NCBI RefSeq assembly: GCF_003362805.1
Contig: NZ_QNQT01000002.1
Span: 558,001 to 622,000, forward strand
DNA: 64,000 nt
DNA from: Neobacillus piezotolerans
Lineage (GTDB): Bacteria > Bacillota > Bacilli > Bacillales > Cytobacillaceae
Direction of reading: 5' to 3'
Shown: positions 16,605-25,663 of the stretch, in pieces
How the letters are laid out: each line of letters opens with the position of its first letter
Numbering within the stretch: position 1 is the stretch's first letter
Made by a program: the position numbers and the translations under genes
Notes under the pieces: generated by a model
Database searches by the model: none
What the model was told of the DNA's origin: nothing
What the model saw: the letters and a program-made list of their open reading frames with translations, nothing else

Positions 16605-17768
16605 ATGGTCGAACCTCACGGGGGAGTCCTGGTCAATAAAGTAAATGACGAATATTGGGTGGATGAAAAGAACATGTCAGTCGAACTGGATGCGATGGCC
16701 CTCAGCGACCTTGAGTTGATTGCGATTGGGGCGTATAGCCCGCTGGAGGGTTATATGGAAAAGGGCGACTACCTTTCCGTCGTTGAAAAGATGCGTCTTG
16801 GGAACGGGCTGGTCTGGAGCATTCCAATCGCGCTTCCCATATCGGTGAAGGAAGCACAGCGGATTAAGCCTGGCGATACGATCAACCTGGAACGGGAAGG
16901 GACCATTTATGGCATCATGGAAGTCACCGACAAATACGTCCCTGATAAAAGGAAGGAAGCGAGGCTTGTATATAGGACCGAAGATATTGGCCACCCGGGG
17001 GTAAAAAAGCTTTTCGACCGGGGGGAAGTTTACCTTGGCGGCCCGATAACCATGGTAAAAAGGCCGGCAAATCAATACCAGGAACAGAACCGCGGCCCGA
17101 AAGAAACAAGGGAACTGTTCCAACAGCGCGGCTGGAAGACAATAGTTGGCTTCCAAACTCGGAATCCGGTCCATCGTGCCCATGAATACATCCAAAAGTG
17201 CGCCCTTGAACAAGTCGATTCCCTTTTCCTGCATCCGCTCGTCGGCGAGACAAAAGCGGACGATGTTCCCGGTGATATCCGCATGAAAAGCTATAAGGCG
17301 CTTTTGGAAAAATATTACCCGAAGGACAGGGTCCTGTTATCGGTTTTTCCAGCAGCCATGCGGTATGCCGGCCCCCGGGAGGCGATATTCCATGCAATCA
17401 TCCGGAAAAACTACGGCTGCACCCATTTTATCGTCGGGCGGGACCATGCCGGCGTAGGGAACTATTATGGAACGTACGATGCCCAAAAAATATTCGCCAA
17501 TTTTACGAAGGACGAAATCGGCATCCAGACCTTATTTTTCGAAAATAGCTTCTACTGCGAAGTATGCGGAAATATGGCGTCGGTAAAGACATGCCCCCAT
17601 GATAAAAAACACCACATCGCACTTTCCGGGACAAAAGTCAGGGCGATGCTTCAAAAAGGTGAGGCGCCGCCGCCGGAATTCAGCCGCCCGGAAGTGGCCG
17701 CTATATTGATAGAGGGCATGAGGATGCAACAGGCCTCCCTTCAGGAGATGGTAGCGAAAAATGAGTGA
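16605..17768 (+). CDS. sat: Sulfate adenylyltransferase (Sat/YitA)
   Basis: Forms APS from ATP and sulfate. The 387-aa protein matches the length of bacterial homo-oligomeric Sat. The ATP-binding motif [12 protein letters not shown] carries the HxxH pair, and [16 protein letters not shown] is the second signature. A zinc-type cluster [15 protein letters not shown] lies near residue 320. AAGGAGG precedes the ATG. It overlaps cysC by 8 bp, so ATP sulfurylase and APS kinase are made together. Confidence 0.9.
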   Translation: MVEPHGGVLVNKVNDEYWVDEKNMSVELDAMALSDLELIAIGAYSPLEGYMEKGDYLSVVEKMRLGNGLVWSIPIALPISVKEAQRIKPGDTINLEREGTIYGIMEVTDKYVPDKRKEARLVYRTEDIGHPGVKKLFDRGEVYLGGPITMVKRPANQYQEQNRGPKETRELFQQRGWKTIVGFQTRNPVHRAHEYIQKCALEQVDSLFLHPLVGETKADDVPGDIRMKSYKALLEKYYPKDRVLLSVFPAAMRYAGPREAIFHAIIRKNYGCTHFIVGRDHAGVGNYYGTYDAQKIFANFTKDEIGIQTLFFENSFYCEVCGNMASVKTCPHDKKHHIALSGTKVRAMLQKGEAPPPEFSRPEVAAILIEGMRMQQASLQEMVAKNE

Positions 17769-18375
17769 GCATATAGTTTGGCACCCAGCTGCAATCACAA
17801 AAGCGGACCGCCAAAATTTGAATCGGCATAAAAGCTTTGTCCTTTGGTTCACGGGACTGTCAGGTTCAGGGAAATCAACCCTTGCCAACGAGGTCGACCG
17901 CCAGCTTTTCAGCATAGGGGTCAGAAGCTATGTCCTCGATGGGGACAATGTCCGCCACGGCTTGAACAAGGGACTTGGATTCAGCATTGAGGACCGGGTC
18001 GAAAATATCCGGCGGATCGGCGAAGTTTCAAGGCTTTTCGTCGACAGCGGCCAAGTTGTGCTGACGGCATTCATTTCACCGTTCCGTGAAGACCGCGACA
18101 GGGTTAGGCAGTTGTTCGAGCCCGGTGAATTCATCGAGGTTTTCGCGGATTGCCCGCTTGAGGTGTGCGAAAAGAGGGATGTAAAAGGGCTTTACGAAAA
18201 AGCGCGCCGGGGTGAAATCCGTGAATTCACAGGAATTGATTCCCCGTACGAGGCGCCGCTTGATCCGGAACTCAAAATCGATACCACGTCGGCGTCGGTG
18301 GAGGAATGCGCAAAGCAGGTCATCCGCTATTTGCAGAATAATGGAATGATAGGACTCGAAAGCCAAATTCCATAA
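17761..18375 (+). CDS. cysC: Adenylylsulfate kinase (CysC/YisZ)
   Basis: Phosphorylates APS to PAPS. The P-loop is GLSGSGKST near residue 35, followed by [18 protein letters not shown] and the lid region [12 protein letters not shown], all standard for CysC. At 204 aa it is a full-length stand-alone kinase. It ends the plus-strand unit yitB-yitA-yisZ (order reversed relative to the Bacillus subtilis names) and is followed by a strong terminator. Confidence 0.9.
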   Translation: MSEHIVWHPAAITKADRQNLNRHKSFVLWFTGLSGSGKSTLANEVDRQLFSIGVRSYVLDGDNVRHGLNKGLGFSIEDRVENIRRIGEVSRLFVDSGQVVLTAFISPFREDRDRVRQLFEPGEFIEVFADCPLEVCEKRDVKGLYEKARRGEIREFTGIDSPYEAPLDPELKIDTTSASVEECAKQVIRYLQNNGMIGLESQIP

Positions 18376-18392
18376 AGAGTGTAAAACTCAAA

Positions 18393-18434
18393 AAGCATAA
18401 CCGCCTTCCAGTGGAGAGGCGGTTATGCTTATTA
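18393..18434. terminator. Terminator after cysC
   Basis: A perfect 13-bp stem, AAGCATAACCGCC with its complement ending at 18430, is flanked by A-rich and T-containing runs on both sides. Confidence 0.8.
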
Positions 18435-18461
18435 AAAAAGAATTTGCCAGTCCTGTCGAGT

Positions 18462-18634
18462 GCTAAAAGGGCGCTTGCGCTTTTCCTTGTCCAGCTCCAG
18501 CGCCCAGCGCCTAGTATACTTCGGTCCCCTCGCTACGATAAGTCAACATCGATTCGCCTTCGCTCATCGTGTTTCCTTTATCTCCATCGGGGCCCTCCAG
18601 TCCATACGGCGCTAAACGGGCGCTTCCGCTTTTC
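18462..18634. repeat. Bacillus-type dispersed G/C-rich repeat
   Basis: Two near-identical 24-bp copies (GCTAAAAGGGCGCTTGCGCT and four more bases at 18462; GCTAAACGGGCGCTTCCGCT and four more at 18611) flank CCAGCTCCAGCGCC and other G/C-rich blocks. I recognise this as an intergenic element common in Bacillus genomes, here running up to the stop codon of the next gene. Confidence 0.7.
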
Positions 18635-19819
18635 TTAGTTCCAACCTTTTTCGGCCAGATATTGTTCTTTTTTCAAAATATCATCCCGCGATTCGCCGAT
18701 CAATATGCCGTTAATGAATGGCTTCATGCCCGGGTTGCTTTCATCGTCAGGATGATAGATTGCCAGCGGAATAAGCGTTCCGGTTTCAATCATGTTTTTA
18801 CAGACTGAATGGAAATCATCCCATTCGGAATCGATTTTCCAAGTTTTATACATCATATCCTGAGTATTATAGCTTTCAAAAATGCTGTCTTTCAGCAGGA
18901 GTGCGGGTGTGGAACCATTCAGCCGGAAATTCAGGTCGATGCATACCACCCGCCCGTCCTCAGACAAAAGGATATCGAATCCGGCGACCCCTTCGTATCC
19001 AAGTTCGCATGCCTTTTCCATGATGGATTTCCCAAGGGCGATTGCCTCATCAGGCGGCTCCTCGGCGTTCGAAATCCAGTTGCCTTTATACTCGCCGGAA
19101 TCAGTCGTGATTTGTTCACCAGCGCCAAGGTAAATGATTTTTCCGTCATGCATTTTGGCAAATTGGATGCAGTAATTTTTCTTAATATCAACAATCTCTT
19201 CAATTACAATGCTCTCGCTGTCTTCCAGGTTTTCTAGCGCTTCGGCGAAATCCCCATCCGTATGGCAAAAGAAGACGTCAAATCCGCCTCCGTTCGGGAG
19301 GTCCGTCCCGGCTTTCATAACAAATGGCAAACCCCACTCGTCTTTAACCGACCCGGCTTCCGAAGGGGTGACAACAATCCGTTTCGGGCGATGTTCATGA
19401 GGGACGAATTCCCCGAGGTTCGCTTTATTATTCAAATAGGAAAATACATCTTTATCAATCCAGTACTTTTCCTCCGGCACCTCGGTTTCCGGGACAGGCT
19501 GGTTCAGCACCTTTTTCAGTGGGCTGCTTTTAAGCTTGTCCAACAGACTATAGAAGCTTTCCTCCGAATCATAAACGAGGAGGTTTGAGGCGGGGGTGAT
19601 TCCCGCCTTTTCAAAAAGGCCAAGCGTTTCATCTGTCACTGTCCGTCCATTGCACACGAGAGGCATGTCCCCCGCAATTGGAAGTAGCGCCCCCGTTCGG
19701 AAATCATCCATGTTAACATCTGACGGAACCCAGCCCATGCCCTGGAATGAAACGCGCGGATTGAAAACAAGCTCCGGCCCGAATATATCTTCTAAAGTCA
19801 TTGAAGGCTCTATTTTCAT
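18635..19819 (-). CDS. ATP-grasp domain protein, function unknown
   Basis: A 394-aa protein with an ATP-grasp fold in its C-terminal two thirds. LPFVMKAGTDLPNGGG gives the ATP-binding lysine and loop, SIVIEEIVDI the hinge, and GVAGFDILLSEDGRVVCIDLNFRLNGST the metal-binding Asp/Asn pair. ATP-grasp enzymes join a carboxylate to an amine or thiol through an acyl phosphate, so this may make a peptide-like metabolite or modify a polymer. No partner gene is adjacent and it looks monocistronic. I cannot assign a substrate. Confidence 0.7.
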   Translation of the reverse strand: MKIEPSMTLEDIFGPELVFNPRVSFQGMGWVPSDVNMDDFRTGALLPIAGDMPLVCNGRTVTDETLGLFEKAGITPASNLLVYDSEESFYSLLDKLKSSPLKKVLNQPVPETEVPEEKYWIDKDVFSYLNNKANLGEFVPHEHRPKRIVVTPSEAGSVKDEWGLPFVMKAGTDLPNGGGFDVFFCHTDGDFAEALENLEDSESIVIEEIVDIKKNYCIQFAKMHDGKIIYLGAGEQITTDSGEYKGNWISNAEEPPDEAIALGKSIMEKACELGYEGVAGFDILLSEDGRVVCIDLNFRLNGSTPALLLKDSIFESYNTQDMMYKTWKIDSEWDDFHSVCKNMIETGTLIPLAIYHPDDESNPGMKPFINGILIGESRDDILKKEQYLAEKGWN

Positions 19820-19947
19820 TGTTTAAAGGTCCCTCCCTTGAGCAATTTCAAATCGCCAACTAACATACCATTACCCGGAAATGCTAACTTTTAAAATACG
19901 CTCCCGTAGTATCCTGATATTGCCAAAGGTGATTTATCAGATCCATG

Positions 19948-19982
19948 CAAAAAGGAGGACGGGATTTATCCTCCCATCCTCC
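19948..19982 (-). terminator. Terminator after the DUF421 gene
   Basis: On the minus strand GGAGGATGGGA pairs with TCCCGTCCTCC, followed by five T. Confidence 0.8.
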
Positions 19983-19994
19983 AAAACCCACCTG

Positions 19995-20699
19995 CTATTT
20001 ATATAAAAAAATTGACACTTGATCATTCCTGTCGACTGTGGCGAGCAGTATATCTGCGACATCTGCCTGATAGTTGCGTTTCATGGTGGATCGGACCCAT
20101 TCCTCATCCTTGCCGATTCTTTTCAGCTCTTCGAAATTGAGTTTCCCTTCCTTAACAATGACCCCGGGCAAAAAGAACGGCTCTGTGCCTATTTTTAATG
20201 TTGCCGGCGTTACCGGTTCGTGCTGCGGGTCGAGGAAAAAAGAAATCCGCCCGTCCGCTTCCCAAATAGCAAGCGCGACTTTTTTTACGTCTTCGATCTT
20301 GTTTTCACGCATTTCCTCCAACAGGACATCGAGGGAGATCCTGGCTTGTTTCAGCCCGGGATAAAGGATGCCGCCGTTTTCGATGAGTGTGATAGGAGCA
20401 TGACTGACCAATCGCCTGAACCATGGCCATTTTAAAAGTAAAAAAATCCCCAGGCTATACAAAGAGACAAGGACGATTGTGGTAATAAGAGACCCCTTCA
20501 TACTTAGGTGATGGTCCGACAACGGGTGGGCAATAATATTCCCGATTACCAAAGCAATCACAAAATCAAGCAGCCTCAATTTCGAAATCGCCCTCTGTCC
20601 AAGAACTTTTGCAACCACCACCAAAAAAACAAATCCAACAACCGCCCGAAGAATCCACTCTAAAGTGGATAGGGTTTCATCCATTTGATAAAAATCCAT
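19995..20699 (-). CDS. DUF421 membrane protein (YetF/YrbG-like)
   Basis: A 234-aa protein with three N-terminal hydrophobic segments (about 12-35, 40-60 and 68-90), including QRAISKLRLLDFVIALVIG, the hallmark of DUF421. The cytoplasmic part has the family motif LIENGGILYPGLKQARIS. Bacillus members affect spores or the envelope, but no biochemical role is settled. It is monocistronic. Confidence 0.8.
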   Translation of the reverse strand: MDFYQMDETLSTLEWILRAVVGFVFLVVVAKVLGQRAISKLRLLDFVIALVIGNIIAHPLSDHHLSMKGSLITTIVLVSLYSLGIFLLLKWPWFRRLVSHAPITLIENGGILYPGLKQARISLDVLLEEMRENKIEDVKKVALAIWEADGRISFFLDPQHEPVTPATLKIGTEPFFLPGVIVKEGKLNFEELKRIGKDEEWVRSTMKRNYQADVADILLATVDRNDQVSIFLYK

Positions 20700-20822
20700 C
20701 CGTTAGCACTTCCTTGCCCATACCGTTTTTTTCACTGATTAAAAGGCTACTTTTACTATTTCCAAACTTTGGTACACCATGCAAAAAATCAAAATGGTTA
20801 GACGATTAATAATGATTTCCAG

Positions 20823-20975
20823 GATGAAAACAGTTTTGAGGAGGTAATCCATTTAGAAAAGGTTTCATGCCGTTGATGAGGTCAGTTTTGGGGTGGGAAT
20901 CCGGTTGAAAGTGTTTTTATGGCTTTGATGAAGACAGTTTTGAATGGAAAATCGTGTGGAAGCGTCTCTTGACTA
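20823..20975. repeat. 52-bp hairpin repeat, copy locus 1
   Basis: Three units begin GATGAAAACAGTTTT (20823), GATGAGGTCAGTTTT (20875) and GATGAAGACAGTTTT (20927), spaced exactly 52 bp. Each carries a later block like GGTTGAAAGTGT that is partly complementary to its start. Related units lie at 44.6 and 58.1 kb. They occupy part of the 526-bp gap 20700-21225, which otherwise holds two hairpins and no gene. Confidence 0.8.
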
Positions 20976-21000
20976 GTGAAAAATCACCATCTGTTTTTTG

Positions 21001-21031
21001 AAAAAATAGTAAGTGTAAGACGCTTACTATT
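21001..21031 (-). terminator. Terminator candidate downstream of aspA
   Basis: A perfect stem, AATAGTAAG with CTTACTATT, is followed on the minus strand by six T. It is 195 bp from aspA. A nearer hairpin (21109-21116 with 21132-21139, AAGGCAGG with CCTGCCTT) lacks a clean T run. Confidence 0.65.
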
Positions 21032-21225
21032 CGTCCTGAAACTTGATAGGAATAAATCACTAGTCCTTTCGCGGACGGAACCGAAGTGTCCATGGAACTT
21101 TAATAATGAAGGCAGGAACCGAATGACGGCCCCTGCCTTGTTTTCTTAGCTACTAAAACAGCTCATGAATGATTATGCGGTTGCCTCTTTATGCATCGCA
21201 CCGGCCCTGCCGAATTCCATTTTTC

Positions 21226-22683
21226 CTACACCATTACCGGCTCTTTGGATGAATCGGCCTTTTCTTTCATAAGGGATTTGCCAGCAATTCCGGGGTGCGT
21301 CATTTCATACGGGTTTAGAATTACGTCCAAATCGGATTCAGTGAGCGCCTTCCGTTCGAGGACGATATCCCTGACAGGCCTGTTCGATAATATTGCTTCC
21401 CTTGCAATCGATGCGGCAGCTTCATAGCCGACATGCGGATTGATTGCCGTGATGACGCCGACACTATTATTCACATAGTCTTCCATTCTTTCCTTGTTGG
21501 CGGTAATGCCTTTTAAACAATGTTCACGGAAGACCCCTAAAACATTTTTCATAATTTTAATGGATTGAAGAAGATTGAAAATAACGACCGGCTCCATGAC
21601 ATTCAGCTCAACTTGGCCGGCTTCGCATGCCATGCTGATGGTCAGATCGTTTCCAGCCACCTGGAATGCACATTGGTTCAGGACTTCCGCCATGACAGGG
21701 TTTACTTTTCCCGGCATGATGGATGAACCTGGCTGGCGCGGCGGAAGGTTAATTTCCCCTAGTCCGCACCGTGGGCCAGAAGCCATCATCCTCAAATCAT
21801 TTGCAACCTTCGACATATTGAGCATACAAATTTTTAAAGCGCCGGAGACCTCGATATAGCAATCCGTATTTTGGGTGCCATCAACAAGATTTTCGGACCC
21901 TTTAAGCGGAAAACCGGTGAACTCAGCCAAATAGGCTACGGCTCTTTTAATATAGGCAGGGTCAGCATTCAGGCCTGTCCCAACGGCAGTGGCCCCCATA
22001 TTCACTTCGTAAAGATGCTCACGGGTAGTTTGAATCCTTTTAATATCCCGTTTCAGCACGCGGGCATAGGCTTCGAATTCCTGGCCAAGGCGGATAGGCA
22101 CCGCGTCCTGCAAATGGGTGCGGCCCATTTTAATGACGCCGTCGAATTCCTTCGCTTTATTCATGAATTCATCGTATAAATCGTCCATTTCTTTTAAAAG
22201 GCCTTCCAGTCCGCTTAGTGTGGAAAGATGGATTGCGGTAGGAAATGCGTCATTCGTCGATTGGGCCATATTGACATGGGTATTCGGGCTGATAATCTTA
22301 TAGCTGCCTTTCTCTTCACCCAGCAGTTCAAGGGCGCGGTTGGCAATCACTTCATTGGCGTTCATATTGATCGATGTACCCGCCCCTCCCTGGATAGGGT
22401 CCACGATGAATTCCTCATGTAGGCTGCCAGCAAGGATTTCATCCGCGGCGGCTGCTATCGCAAGTGCAATCTTTCCATCAAGCTGCCCAATATCGGAGTT
22501 TGCCAGGGCTGCCGCTTTTTTAACAACGGAAATCGCCCGGATCAGCGCTTCATCGATCCGGTAGCCTGTAATTGGAAAGTTTTCAATTGCCCGCAGCGTT
22601 TGAACGCCGTAGTATGCATCTTTTGGAACAGCCTTCTCACCAAGAAAATCCTTTTCAATACGAAAATCCGTTTGGTATGCCAT
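21226..22683 (-). CDS. aspA: Aspartate ammonia-lyase (aspartase)
   Basis: Converts L-aspartate to fumarate and ammonia. The 485-aa protein shows the fumarase/aspartase signature GSSIMPGKVNPV, the substrate-binding GGAGTSINMNANEVIANRA, and THVNMAQSTNDAFPTAIH. Aspartase is favoured over fumarase by the opening RIEKDFLGEKAVPKDAYYG and by pairing with a dicarboxylate carrier. I start at the ATG at 22683 behind TAGGAGATG; the frame extends 10 codons further upstream. It is cotranscribed with dcuA, 60 bp upstream, across an intercistronic hairpin (CAGCCGTCC with a GGGCGGCTG arm). Confidence 0.9.
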   Translation of the reverse strand: MAYQTDFRIEKDFLGEKAVPKDAYYGVQTLRAIENFPITGYRIDEALIRAISVVKKAAALANSDIGQLDGKIALAIAAAADEILAGSLHEEFIVDPIQGGAGTSINMNANEVIANRALELLGEEKGSYKIISPNTHVNMAQSTNDAFPTAIHLSTLSGLEGLLKEMDDLYDEFMNKAKEFDGVIKMGRTHLQDAVPIRLGQEFEAYARVLKRDIKRIQTTREHLYEVNMGATAVGTGLNADPAYIKRAVAYLAEFTGFPLKGSENLVDGTQNTDCYIEVSGALKICMLNMSKVANDLRMMASGPRCGLGEINLPPRQPGSSIMPGKVNPVMAEVLNQCAFQVAGNDLTISMACEAGQVELNVMEPVVIFNLLQSIKIMKNVLGVFREHCLKGITANKERMEDYVNNSVGVITAINPHVGYEAAASIAREAILSNRPVRDIVLERKALTESDLDVILNPYEMTHPGIAGKSLMKEKADSSKEPVMV

Positions 22684-22743
22684 TTCGTCATCTCCTATTT
22701 TAAAATGATACACAGCCGCCCGAATAGGGGACGGCTGCTTTTT

Positions 22744-24057
22744 CTATAGCAAAATAGTACTTAGCAATATGCCGATGCCGACCGCCAAAATTGTCGCTAC
22801 TAAACCTGGTACCATAAAGCTGTGGTTCAGGACGTACTTGCCAATCCGTGTTGTACCCGTCCTGTCAAAGTTGATTGCGGCAACGACGGTAGGATAGTTC
22901 GGGATAAAGAAGTAGCCATTGACAGCAGGGAACATAGCAATTAACAGTGCGGGATTTATGCCTAAAGTCACTCCTAGCGGCATCAGGGTACGGACTGTTG
23001 CCGCCTGGCTGTAAAGCAGGATGGAAAGGGCGAAAAGTGCGATTGCGAACAGCCATGGTGCGGCTGTGACCAAATCGGAAATTGAACCGGAAATCATCGC
23101 CATATTACCCTGGAAGAAAGTGTCCCCCATCCAGGCGATTCCGAAAATCGCCACTACGGCTGCCGCTCCCGCTTTAAACACACTTCCGGAAACGATATCT
23201 TCAACATTCGGTTTGCATAATACCAGAATGAGGGCTGCAGCGGTCATCATGACAATTTCAATGGAGGCCGGCATTCCCATCCGGGTGAACACGCCTTCGA
23301 TATCCCAGCCGGGCCTGAGTTTCTCGAAGGATCCTAGAAGAACAACCGAAACGGCGGCCATGAGGAATAGGGCGACGGACAGTTTTGCTCCCTTTGTCGG
23401 GACAAACACAATTTTATCTTTTTTGATCGGAGCAAGGCCGGCTTCGAGGCGCCGTAAATATTCAGGGTCATTCGGAAGCTCTTTCCCCATTTTGCTGGAA
23501 ATGAAGGCGGCAATCATACAAGCAATGAAAGTGGATGGAATACAAATCATTAGTATATCGAGCAATTGAATTTTAAAATCTGCCAAAAGTGCAAGCAGGG
23601 CCACGGTGGCGGCGGAAATAGGGCTTGCGGTGATCGCCTGTTGGGAGGCAATGACGGCGATTGACATCGGCCGTTCGGGACGGACTCCGGATTCACGAGA
23701 AACCTCGGCTATGACAGGGAGTACGGAGTATGCCACATGCCCTGTTCCGGCACAAAGGGTGAAAATGTATGTTACGATTGGAGCGATAAAGGTAATTTGT
23801 TTGGGATTTTTACGTAATGCCTTTTCAGCCAAATAAACAAGGTATTCCATTCCTCCCGCAGCCTGAAGTGCTCCGGCCGCGGTAATGACAGCGAGAATCA
23901 TCAGCATGACATCAATCGGCGCGGATGTGGGCTGGAGGCCGAAACCAAATACGAGGATTGCAAGGCCGACTCCGCCCATAACCCCGAGTCCAACCCCGCC
24001 AAGCCTGGCGCCGATAAAAATACAGGCCAGGACTACCAAAAATTCAATCCAAAACAT
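22744..24057 (-). CDS. Anaerobic C4-dicarboxylate transporter (DcuA/DcuB family)
   Basis: Membrane carrier (437 aa, about 11 spans) exchanging or importing aspartate, fumarate and succinate. Family segments include CAGTGHVAYSVLPVIAEVSR, the ASQQAITASPISAATVA region and IPNYPTVVAAINFDRTGTTR near the C terminus. Dcu carriers are mostly known from anaerobic fumarate respiration; next to aspartase it would support aspartate uptake with fumarate or succinate exchange. GGAGGG precedes the ATG. It is the first gene of the dcuA-aspA unit. Confidence 0.85.
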   Translation of the reverse strand: MFWIEFLVVLACIFIGARLGGVGLGVMGGVGLAILVFGFGLQPTSAPIDVMLMILAVITAAGALQAAGGMEYLVYLAEKALRKNPKQITFIAPIVTYIFTLCAGTGHVAYSVLPVIAEVSRESGVRPERPMSIAVIASQQAITASPISAATVALLALLADFKIQLLDILMICIPSTFIACMIAAFISSKMGKELPNDPEYLRRLEAGLAPIKKDKIVFVPTKGAKLSVALFLMAAVSVVLLGSFEKLRPGWDIEGVFTRMGMPASIEIVMMTAAALILVLCKPNVEDIVSGSVFKAGAAAVVAIFGIAWMGDTFFQGNMAMISGSISDLVTAAPWLFAIALFALSILLYSQAATVRTLMPLGVTLGINPALLIAMFPAVNGYFFIPNYPTVVAAINFDRTGTTRIGKYVLNHSFMVPGLVATILAVGIGILLSTILL

Positions 24058-24164
24058 AAAAAATGCCCTCCTTGCAACAATTTTTTGAAAAAACTAGGTC
24101 TATATACATCCGGGATCTTATTAAGTGGCCAACCTCTATGCGGTTTTTCGTAAATAAATTAAGA

Positions 24165-24193
24165 TGTATAATGAAAGCGATACCATGATGGAA
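24165..24193 (-). promoter_or_regulatory. Candidate dcuA-aspA promoter with cre site in the spacer
   Basis: On the minus strand TTCCAT (complement at 24188-24193) and TATACA (24165-24170) are 17 bp apart. Between them lies TGAAAGCGATACCA (24172-24185, plus-strand reading), which matches 13 of 14 positions of the CcpA cre consensus TGWAARCGYTWNCW. The position predicts carbon-catabolite repression of dcuA-aspA. Confidence 0.5.
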
Positions 24194-24250
24194 AGGAAAC
24201 ATTTCAATTATGATTTAAAAGTGTTATGGCCACAGCTAGAACATAAACCA

Positions 24251-24280
24251 AAGACTACAGAAAACTACAGAAAACGACAG
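24251..24280. promoter_or_regulatory. Three 10-bp direct repeats, candidate GlnL-type binding site
   Basis: The blocks AAGACTACAG, AAAACTACAG and AAAACGACAG follow each other without gaps. Read on the minus strand they give TTTTCTGTAG-type units with a 10-bp period. I recall that Bacillus subtilis GlnL binds TTTTGT direct repeats with the same 10-bp period upstream of glsA-glnT. Here the site lies upstream of the dcuA promoter, beside the GlnK/GlnL-type genes. The rest of the 313-bp gap holds the two promoters. Confidence 0.55.
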
Positions 24281-24303
24281 GTTGAAGTGATATGTTAAAA
24301 CAA

Positions 24304-24331
24304 TTGCCATACTTTTCTCTAAATGTAAAAT
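24304..24331 (+). promoter_or_regulatory. Promoter of the sensor kinase gene
   Basis: TTGCCA (24304-24309) and TAAAAT (24326-24331) are 16 bp apart, about 50 bp before the kinase start. Confidence 0.5.
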
Positions 24332-24379
24332 CAATGCTGAAAAAAGGATGAAGATTACTAGGTAAAAAGGTTGGATAAT

Positions 24380-25663
24380 ATGAGGAAAACTAGAGATAAA
24401 CTGTTGATTTACATATTGATGGCAATCGTTGTCCCGATAGCGGGTGAACTTAAATTTTTTCCTTTCCTCGGGGATCTGCGGGTAAGCCTTGGAACACCTT
24501 CATTTTTCTTCATTCTTTTATGGTTCCGGCAATCGCGCCCCATACCAGCCGGATTTGTAACCGGGATATCCGTCGTTGCTTTCAGAATCGGGCTGGAAAC
24601 CCTGGAACCAGGCCTGTTCCTGCTGGATGACGCACTAAAGATGCATTTCCCGGTGTTCTTCTACTATTTTGCGTTCGCTATTCTTTTTCATATTTTTAAA
24701 GTGAAAAAATATCATTCTAACCCGATATACATAGGACTTTTTGGAGTCGGGGCGGAAATTCTTGCCACCTTGGCTGAGCTGTTTTTCAGGTCTATTTTCA
24801 GCCATACACCCCTTACCCCCAAATCATTTACGATGATTGTTGGGATTGCCATAATCAGGAGTTTTTTTGTTCTGGGGTTTTACAATATTTTTATCATAAG
24901 AGAGACTAGGCTTTCCGAGGAACAGCAACGGAAACGGAGCGAAGAAATTCTTATGATGGTCTCCAGCTTGTTTGTCGAAAGGATTCAGCTGAATAAATCC
25001 ATGAGAAATGCCGAACAGTTAACGGCCGAGTGCTACGCATTGTACCGGTCCCTAAAAGAAGCAAGCCAAGAATCCGCTGCCGGAAGGGCCCTTGGCATAG
25101 CAGGCAGGATGCATGAAATCAAAAAGGACAGCCAGCGTATATATGCGGGATTATCCAGGTTAATGGATCATGAAAATCTTAAAGATTTCATGGACATTAA
25201 GGAAATTTTGTATGTATCGATTACCGCCAATAGACGGTATGGGGAAATGGTTGGAAAAACGATTCAATATGGGGTGGAAACGGAAGGCAGCCATCCTGAC
25301 TATCATGCGGTAATCCTGCTTTCCTTATTGAATAACCTGGTTTCCAATGCAGTTGAAGCCATCCAGTCAACAGGGAAAATTTTAGTATACGCTAAAAAAG
25401 CCGGTGAGCAACTGCTTATCGAAGTCCGGGATACAGGCTCCGGCATATCCGAAAAATCCAAAAAGTTAATTTTTGAGCCTGGTTTTACAACAAAATTCAA
25501 CGAATCGGGATTGGCCTCCAATGGAATCGGACTCGCTTTTGTTAAAGAAACGGTTGAAAATATGGGCGGTAAAATCAGCCTTATTGATGAAATCGGGAAC
25601 GGCGAATATGAAACAAGTTTCCAAATCAGCCTGCCAGTAAGGGAACTGACAAAAAGGGGATGA
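24380..25663 (+). CDS. Membrane sensor histidine kinase, GlnK (YcbA)-like
   Basis: A 427-aa kinase. The N-terminal third has about six hydrophobic segments and no large extracellular loop, so the signal is probably sensed in or near the membrane. A coiled linker precedes the phosphorylation site RMHEIKKD, His245. The ATPase domain has NNLVSNAVEA (N box), DTGSGIS (G1) and GIGLAFVKETVENMGG (G2). I start at the ATG at 24380 with AAAAAGG 9 bases upstream; a TTG at 24371 touches that site. By analogy with GlnK/GlnL next to glutaminase and its transporter, this pair probably responds to aspartate or a C4-dicarboxylate and controls dcuA-aspA. Confidence 0.8.
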   Translation: MRKTRDKLLIYILMAIVVPIAGELKFFPFLGDLRVSLGTPSFFFILLWFRQSRPIPAGFVTGISVVAFRIGLETLEPGLFLLDDALKMHFPVFFYYFAFAILFHIFKVKKYHSNPIYIGLFGVGAEILATLAELFFRSIFSHTPLTPKSFTMIVGIAIIRSFFVLGFYNIFIIRETRLSEEQQRKRSEEILMMVSSLFVERIQLNKSMRNAEQLTAECYALYRSLKEASQESAAGRALGIAGRMHEIKKDSQRIYAGLSRLMDHENLKDFMDIKEILYVSITANRRYGEMVGKTIQYGVETEGSHPDYHAVILLSLLNNLVSNAVEAIQSTGKILVYAKKAGEQLLIEVRDTGSGISEKSKKLIFEPGFTTKFNESGLASNGIGLAFVKETVENMGGKISLIDEIGNGEYETSFQISLPVRELTKRG

